From: Endozoicomonas acroporae
GTDB lineage: Bacteria > Pseudomonadota > Gammaproteobacteria > Pseudomonadales > Endozoicomonadaceae
Assembly (NCBI RefSeq): GCF_002864045.1
Contig: NZ_PJPV01000085.1
Location: 1-37,744, forward strand
Direction of reading: 5' to 3'
DNA: 37,744 nt
This document shows positions 32,562 through 37,744 of this stretch, piece by piece; within the stretch, counting starts at the first letter, position 1, and the number at the start of each line of letters is the position of its first letter. A program made the translations under genes and the position numbers. The notes beneath the pieces are model-generated. The model was not told where the DNA came from and made no database searches. It saw only the letters and a list, made by a program, of their open reading frames with translations.

Positions 32562-35204
32562 CTAACCGGATTGCCGCTTTTTAGACTGCTTTTCATGCCA
32601 GCGACCATCTTCAAATACCGCACTCCAACCCGTTGCCTTACCATCAAGCTCGGACATTACGTACTGCTGCCTGGTCTTGCGGCTGTAACGAATAATTGCC
32701 GGATTGCCATCCGGGTCCTGACGGGGAGCATCCATCAGATAACCGTATTTAGGGTCGATCATGGCCTGATGGGGCAATAGCTCCGCCACCAGCGGAGCAC
32801 GGGTCTCTCTGTTCTTGGGAAATTGGCTGGCCGCAAGGAACAAACCGGACGCGCCATCCCTGAGCACATAATGGTCATCAACCTTGACGCACTTTAACTC
32901 AGGCATGGGCACCGGCTCCATTTTGGGTGGAGCAGGCTCACCACTTTTCAGCAACTTTCTGGTGTTCTTGCAGTCACTGTTGGTACAGCCAAAATACTTG
33001 CCGAAGCGCCCGGTTTTCAACTGCATTTCACTGCCGCACTTATCACAGTCAAGTACGGGGCCATCATAACCTTTTAATTTGTAACTTCCCTTCTCCACCT
33101 CAAAGCCGGAACAATCAGGGTTATTGCCACAAACGTGTAACTTTCTCTGCTCATCAATCAGATAGCTTTCCATCGCGGTAGAGCACTTGGGGCAACGACG
33201 CATGGCACGCAGGGCGTTAACCTCGGCGTATTCATCATCGGCGTCTTCCACCTCTTCACCGGGAACCAGGTTAATCGTCGTTTTACAGCGTTCCTTCGGT
33301 GGCAGTGCATAACCGGAACAACCCAGAAACACCCCGGTCGATGCAGTACGAATCATCATGGGTCGATGGCAGGTAGGACACTCTATATCGGTCAGGGAGG
33401 GTTCATTTGCGCGCATTCCTCCTTCACCCTGTTCAGCCTGGGTTAACTGAAGGGTAAAGTCGGTATAAAAATCATCAAGAACCTGCTTCCAGTTTTTTTC
33501 ACCTTCAGCAATATCATCGAGTTTCTCTTCCATTCTTGCCGTGAAGTGAAAGTCCATGAGCTCATTAAACGACTCATTCAGACGATCAGTGACAATATCG
33601 CCCATTTTTTCCGCATAAAAGCGGCGATTCTTCACTGAAACGTAACCACGGTCCTGAATGGTGGAAATAATCGACGCATAGGTCGACGGCCGACCAATAC
33701 CCTGTTTCTCCAACTCCTTGACCAGTGCCGCTTCGCTGAAACGGGCCGGTGGGCGGGTGAATAGCTGCTTGGGGTCCAGTTTTTCCAGGGTCAGGGCTAC
33801 CCCTTTTTGCAGATCCGGCAGAATCACATCTTCGCCTTTTCTGGCCAGAGGCTTTTGCACCCGGGTATAGCCATCAAACTTCAATGTGCGTCCCCTGGCT
33901 TTGAGCTGATAGCCGTTAACGTCGACGATCAGAGACGTACTGAGATACTCGGCAGGCGTCATCTGACAGGCAACGAACTGACGCCAGATCAAATCGTACA
34001 GACGCTCTGCATCCCGCTCCATTCCAGACAGATCATCAGGCTTTAACGTAACACTGGATGGTCGAATCGCTTCGTGAGCTTCCTGGGCACCTTGCTTGCT
34101 GCTGTACAGATTTGGCTGCTCCGGACAGTATTGATCACCATACTGTTTGGCAATAAAGGACCGGGCACTGGCCACCGCATCCTGGCTCAGATTGGTGGAG
34201 TCGGTTCGCATGTAGGTGATGTAACCCGCCTCATACAGGCGCTGCGCCAACATCATGGTTTTCTTGACACTGAAACCCAGGCGCGTGCTGGCCGACTGCT
34301 GCAGTGTTGATGTGATAAAAGGTGCCGAAGGCTTACTCTGGGTTGGCTTATCTTCACGACTGGTCAGGGCGTATTGACCCTGCTGTAACTGAGCCAGGGC
34401 TTTATCCGTTTCCGCCTTGCCTGTCGGCCTGAAATTTACCCCGTTCTCTTTAACCACCTGAAAACGGACGGCATCACTCCCGGCAGCCAGGAGATCGGCA
34501 TAAACTTCCCAGTACTCTTCAGGAATAAAACTGCGAATTTCCCGCTCGCGCTCCACCACCAGCTTGACAGCCACGGATTGAACCCGCCCGGCAGAGAGCC
34601 CACGGGCAATTTTTGCCCAAAGCAGCGGGGAAACCATATAACCCACCACCCGATCCAGAAACCGGCGGGCCTGTTGAGCGTCAACCCGATCCTGATTTAA
34701 CTGCCCCGGGGATTCAAACGCAGACTGGATGGCTTTCTTGGTAATTTCGTTAAAGACAACCCGGCGATAGCGCTCCGGGCTGCCACCGATGGCCTGCTGC
34801 AAATGCCAGGCAATGGCTTCTCCCTCGCGGTCCAAATCCGTTGCCAGATAAATGGTGTCAGCGTTTTCTGCCAGACGGGCAAGTTCGTCAACGACTTTTT
34901 CCTTGCCCGGCAAAATCTGGTATTGCGCTTCCCAGCCATTATCGGGGTTGATCCCCATACGGTCGATCAACTGCTCACGGGCCTTGATTTTCTTGCGGCG
35001 CTCACGCTCCTCAGGAGAGAGCTTTTTAGTCTCGGCAGCTGCCCTGGCCCTGGCCTTGGCATCCACGGCTTTCTTCGGCCCACCCGCTGTTGGCAAATCC
35101 CGAATGTGACCCACACTGGATTTGACAACAAAGTCTTTGCCCAAATATTTGTTGATCGTTTTCGCCTTGGCAGGCGACTCCACAATAACTAGCGATTTAC
35201 CCAT
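32562..35204 (-). CDS. topA: DNA topoisomerase I
   Basis: TopA relaxes negative supercoils by a type IA mechanism. The 880-aa protein has the Toprim domain ([18 protein letters not shown] at the start; DLDRE at 123-127 binds Mg), the active-site Tyr331 in [12 protein letters not shown], and three C-terminal zinc-ribbon repeats ([15 protein letters not shown] with [15 protein letters not shown] with CTNSDC), followed by a final domain ([20 protein letters not shown]) and a basic tail. The first ribbon has only three obvious cysteines. Length is as expected for gammaproteobacteria. The ATG has AAGG four bases upstream. Position downstream of the lexA region matches Pseudomonas. Confidence 0.97.
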   Translation of the reverse strand: MGKSLVIVESPAKAKTINKYLGKDFVVKSSVGHIRDLPTAGGPKKAVDAKARARAAAETKKLSPEERERRKKIKAREQLIDRMGINPDNGWEAQYQILPGKEKVVDELARLAENADTIYLATDLDREGEAIAWHLQQAIGGSPERYRRVVFNEITKKAIQSAFESPGQLNQDRVDAQQARRFLDRVVGYMVSPLLWAKIARGLSAGRVQSVAVKLVVEREREIRSFIPEEYWEVYADLLAAGSDAVRFQVVKENGVNFRPTGKAETDKALAQLQQGQYALTSREDKPTQSKPSAPFITSTLQQSASTRLGFSVKKTMMLAQRLYEAGYITYMRTDSTNLSQDAVASARSFIAKQYGDQYCPEQPNLYSSKQGAQEAHEAIRPSSVTLKPDDLSGMERDAERLYDLIWRQFVACQMTPAEYLSTSLIVDVNGYQLKARGRTLKFDGYTRVQKPLARKGEDVILPDLQKGVALTLEKLDPKQLFTRPPARFSEAALVKELEKQGIGRPSTYASIISTIQDRGYVSVKNRRFYAEKMGDIVTDRLNESFNELMDFHFTARMEEKLDDIAEGEKNWKQVLDDFYTDFTLQLTQAEQGEGGMRANEPSLTDIECPTCHRPMMIRTASTGVFLGCSGYALPPKERCKTTINLVPGEEVEDADDEYAEVNALRAMRRCPKCSTAMESYLIDEQRKLHVCGNNPDCSGFEVEKGSYKLKGYDGPVLDCDKCGSEMQLKTGRFGKYFGCTNSDCKNTRKLLKSGEPAPPKMEPVPMPELKCVKVDDHYVLRDGASGLFLAASQFPKNRETRAPLVAELLPHQAMIDPKYGYLMDAPRQDPDGNPAIIRYSRKTRQQYVMSELDGKATGWSAVFEDGRWHEKQSKKRQSG

Positions 35205-35636
35205 GCTGCCTTACACGTCCTGTCATCTGTTCCAATGTTCTGGCTGGTCAGATCTGTGAGCAGATAAATCGCCCATCATACTCAATAATCAGACCTGCTG
35301 AAATAGAGTCTACTCGCCAGAACAAGAAAAGCCGGGATAGAAACTGCTTCAATATATAAGGCGAAGTCAATAATCGGTCAAGGAAAACCATCAACCTCGT
35401 TCCCGTAAAGGAGTGGGTTATTTTCCTGTATGATCCGGTACAGAGCCTTATTTCCAGTACCTTAAAGCCACTTCCCGACTCGAATATTCTGGTCACATTT
35501 CCGCCGGGCAACTCAGCACTTAAGTAGCTAACCAGCTATGCGAACCTGCTTATTTTCATGGTAATCAGTAACGGCTGAAACCCTTAAACGCTTAACACGG
35601 TTTTACCTGAGAACTCAACCATAACTATCCAATTGC
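35205..35636. other. Gene-poor gap upstream of topA
   Basis: This 432-bp stretch holds the topA promoter region and no gene I can support. A minus-strand frame of 87 codons (35248-35511) has no SD, no domain and no coding character. No palindrome or repeat of the window's families is present. Confidence 0.5.
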
Positions 35637-37151
35637 TCAGAAAATACGAGATATGATTTGTTTAATTAAAGAGGGTATGTTCAGCGAAAATGAGCTGGCT
35701 GTTCTGGGTGTGAATGGAATTGCCAAATCTTTCACATCCTTATCCGCGTTTTTCAAACCTTCGGCAAAGAAAAAATTGGGTGTCTCTTTTGCGTCACCAA
35801 TAGCTTCACTCTTGCCAAAAGGGAGTGCCACGGAAGGTTGTGCCAGCTTTTGTTTCTCTACAGTGAAAATGGCATGGCTCAAGTTCTCCTTTTTTGACCC
35901 TCGTGCGGTATGGCTGTCGGTATCGACGTAGGTTGGTGCCAGCAAGCAAGCCCGCTTCGTCGGAGTCACTGTCGCTGCACAAATCAGTGCATTCCACTCA
36001 AGCTGTTGTTCGGGTTTGAGGTTTGTCGGGCACTGCCCGGAAATCCACAATTTCTCAGAGTTGGCATGGGATAAGAAAATGTAGCACTGAGGGTAATAGT
36101 TGCTGCTCCATCCCAGCTTCTTGAATTCAGGCAGCAGGTCAGCAGGTATTTTTTCCTCGGAGTTGAGGAGGGCACCGGTTTTGATCGCTGCCCAGCTTGG
36201 ATGATGGATATAGGCGCATTGGCATCTGCCGCTAAAAGGGGTATTGACCGTTATTTTTTCCAGGCTGGCTCCCAATTCTTGTAACGATTGGCGCGATGTT
36301 CCATGCACGCCATCGGCATGAATAATTGAATCGAAAGCAATACGCCCCGATGGTGGTAAATCCATGGTTTGAATCCATGGGTCAAAAGAACCGGCTCTGG
36401 CTTGATGCTTGATATCTATCAAATCCGGATATTTTGTTTTCGCGTACTCCATATAGATACGCTGGATAACGTCGGTCTGTAAGTTGGTATAGCTGTTGCG
36501 CCTTACTTGTTCCCGAATGCTTGCCAGGCTTTTTGGATGCGCTACATCCGATTTCTTTCTGTGAGAAAAAACGTATCCCGGGCCGTGAGCGCTTTCCAGA
36601 GCGTCCAACATCTGATTAATTGCATAAGTTGCTTCTGGCCCTAAAGCCATAACGCTTGAGCGGATATCCCACTCCTCTTCATTGCGGCCTTCACACAGAC
36701 AAACCTTGTGACCTTTCCTTGCCAGCTCCACCGCTGCCATCAATCCTGTTGGACCTGCACCGGCCACTAGCGCATCATAATGGGGAATTTTCTCCTTGCT
36801 TAACAATTGGGCTCTTTGCTGAGCTAATGATGCCTGTTGCTCACCGATAAGAGCGTTACTTTCGTGAAGCTGTTTAACCTTCTCACCCAGCTTATCCAAT
36901 GATTTAATTTTTTTATCGGCTTTGAGGATCTTAATCTTTTTCTGCTGAATGTTTTTGGCTTCAGGACTTGATAGATTATTGTTTTTTTGAGTCGTTAAAC
37001 TGCTGGTCTGGTTATTATCAGATCGGGCAATTTTTCGGCCAAATCGTAGAAAGCTGAAATTGAATCGGGACTTCTTGGCAGGCTGTTCAGAGCTTGGTGC
37101 TGGTGTTGTGGAAGGTGTTGGTCTGTTATCTGATGGAATCAAAGTCCCCAT
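35637..37151 (-). CDS. Putative FAD-dependent monooxygenase with disordered N-terminal extension
   Basis: The 504-aa protein has two parts. Residues 1-120 are Ser/Thr/Pro/Asn/Lys-rich and probably disordered, with a basic patch (KKSRFNFSFLRFGRKIAR) and a likely coiled coil (about 70-115). The rest is a class A flavoprotein monooxygenase: dinucleotide motif DALVAGAGPTGLMAAVELA (from 126), DG motif HADGVHGTS (280-281) and GD motif IGDAKETPNFFFAEGL (452). The three motifs together indicate bound FAD and NAD(P)H oxidation; the substrate is unknown. Distant resemblance to MICAL-type FAD modules is possible. The extension and the location beside an IS element suggest an acquired gene, perhaps a secreted effector. 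The start ATG follows GAGAGATGG. Confidence 0.75.
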   Translation of the reverse strand: MGTLIPSDNRPTPSTTPAPSSEQPAKKSRFNFSFLRFGRKIARSDNNQTSSLTTQKNNNLSSPEAKNIQQKKIKILKADKKIKSLDKLGEKVKQLHESNALIGEQQASLAQQRAQLLSKEKIPHYDALVAGAGPTGLMAAVELARKGHKVCLCEGRNEEEWDIRSSVMALGPEATYAINQMLDALESAHGPGYVFSHRKKSDVAHPKSLASIREQVRRNSYTNLQTDVIQRIYMEYAKTKYPDLIDIKHQARAGSFDPWIQTMDLPPSGRIAFDSIIHADGVHGTSRQSLQELGASLEKITVNTPFSGRCQCAYIHHPSWAAIKTGALLNSEEKIPADLLPEFKKLGWSSNYYPQCYIFLSHANSEKLWISGQCPTNLKPEQQLEWNALICAATVTPTKRACLLAPTYVDTDSHTARGSKKENLSHAIFTVEKQKLAQPSVALPFGKSEAIGDAKETPNFFFAEGLKNADKDVKDLAIPFTPRTASSFSLNIPSLIKQIISRIF

Positions 37152-37313
37152 GTGCCATCTCTCAAGAGTTGTTTTTATCGATATGTTGGCGTAACAAACA
37201 GTTTAATCGGCATGTCATAGGAAAAATGGTGGTTCAGGCATAAAAAATGCCGATCTATGCCACAATGGCACTGACTTAAGCGTGAAAGCCTTGCCATAGT
37301 TAGTTAAAAGACT

Positions 37314-37366
37314 TTCACCACAAAGGCACAAAGACACAAAGGAAGAAAAAAGAAATCTTTTCTTTG
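37314..37366. repeat. Partial CACAAAG-type palindrome
   Basis: The left arm (CACCACAAAGGCACAAAGAC and on) is intact. The right side breaks off after CTTTGCCGTGAAAA, so it is a degraded member of the family at 7450-7516 and 32338-32432. The rest of 37152-37446 contains no gene; AGGAACTATC at about 37418 resembles the MITE end sequence. Confidence 0.5.
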
Positions 37367-37446
37367 CCGTGAAAATCCCTGAACTCAAGGTGCAAGGAAC
37401 CGCCCTGTACAGAACAAGGAACTATCGTATTAATAAAAACTCAGGC

Positions 37447-37744
37447 TTATTTCTGAGCCTGAGCCAGGTAGCCGTAATCGACCAGTTTGTTCAACCAGCG
37501 TGACGCATTCTTCCTGACCATCAAACCCTCGTAATCAGTGTCAGGGTCAATATAAGGCTGGCGTAGCTTTAGTAAGGTATAAATTACACGAATAAGCTTG
37601 TGAGCTATGGCAACCAGGCTTCGCTTATGCCCCCTGCGAATGACCAGGCTCTGGTACTTGCCCTTGAACTGGCTCTTGGTCTTGATGGCAGCATTAGCCA
37701 CCTCACACAAGATCGTTTTGATCATCTTGTTCCCTTTTCGGGTT
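37447..37744 (-). mobile_element. IS110-family transposase, C-terminal part (runs off window)
   Basis: The 99 codons visible (in-frame sequence continues to the window edge, TRKGNKMIKTIL) match the C-terminal Transposase_20 region of IS110-family enzymes: a helical segment with KTKSQFKGKYQSLVIRRGHK, then RSLVAIAHKLIRVIYTLLK and PYIDPDTDYEGL. These DEDD transposases move circular intermediates and lack ordinary terminal inverted repeats. The N-terminal RuvC-like domain lies beyond the window. Whether it is intact cannot be judged. The internal ATG at 37725 is not a credible start. Confidence 0.85.

Noticed and set aside
35248..35511. 87-codon minus-strand frame upstream of topA
   Set aside because: No SD, no domain, and it covers the expected topA promoter region; coding character is not evident.

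Overview
The window looks like a chromosomal segment of a host-associated gammaproteobacterium, probably of the Oceanospirillales and possibly Endozoicomonas-like. The core gene order gap|mfd-csiV, psrA|lexA, small conserved proteins, topA is what I know from Pseudomonas and its relatives. FeoABC and a FabY-type ketosynthase fit the same clade. The many palindromic repeats, an ankyrin-like fragment and the eukaryote-like repeat proteins suggest a symbiont lifestyle. The taxon is an inference; there is no rRNA or other marker here.

Left accessory region (1-8380): two tandem paralogues of 1140 and 884 aa, each a near-identical N-terminal region, an array of 44-residue helical repeats (15 and 9 full units) built around an 'ANLLWAMAKL' core, and a C-terminal RAP-like domain. 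This is the architecture of the octotricopeptide-repeat (OPR)/RAP proteins that control organelle RNAs in algae, plants and apicomplexans. Each copy carries the same duplicated leader. They are followed by the 3' remnant of a VWA-domain gene, an unknown 197-aa protein, a palindromic repeat and a 5'-damaged ankyrin-like gene. This tandem pair is the most unusual content of the window.

Metabolic and regulatory block (8383-15063): a CobB-type sirtuin with a DUF4139-like exported protein; a FabY-like ketosynthase divergent from a GlxA-type AraC regulator, with two 21-bp-phased direct repeats between them; a DUF2147 periplasmic protein; a membrane-anchored methyltransferase; an unknown 121-aa gene.

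Iron block (15327-18450): feoA-feoB-feoC on the minus strand behind a Fur-box-like promoter, with a perfect stem-loop between feoB and feoC.

Housekeeping block (18546-35204): long-form GAPDH divergent from mfd; csiV; a partner-switching cassette (response regulator-phosphatase, STAS antagonist, HATPase kinase) with an upstream MscS channel; psrA-ldt-nagZ (fatty-acid-responsive regulator plus cell-wall turnover); lexA with two SOS boxes; two small conserved genes; topA. Several palindromic or MITE-like elements sit in the gaps, and two of them share the same terminal inverted repeats but carry different cores.

Right accessory end (35205-37744): a putative FAD monooxygenase with a long disordered, basic, coiled-coil N-terminus (possible effector) and the C-terminal part of an IS110-family transposase running off the window.
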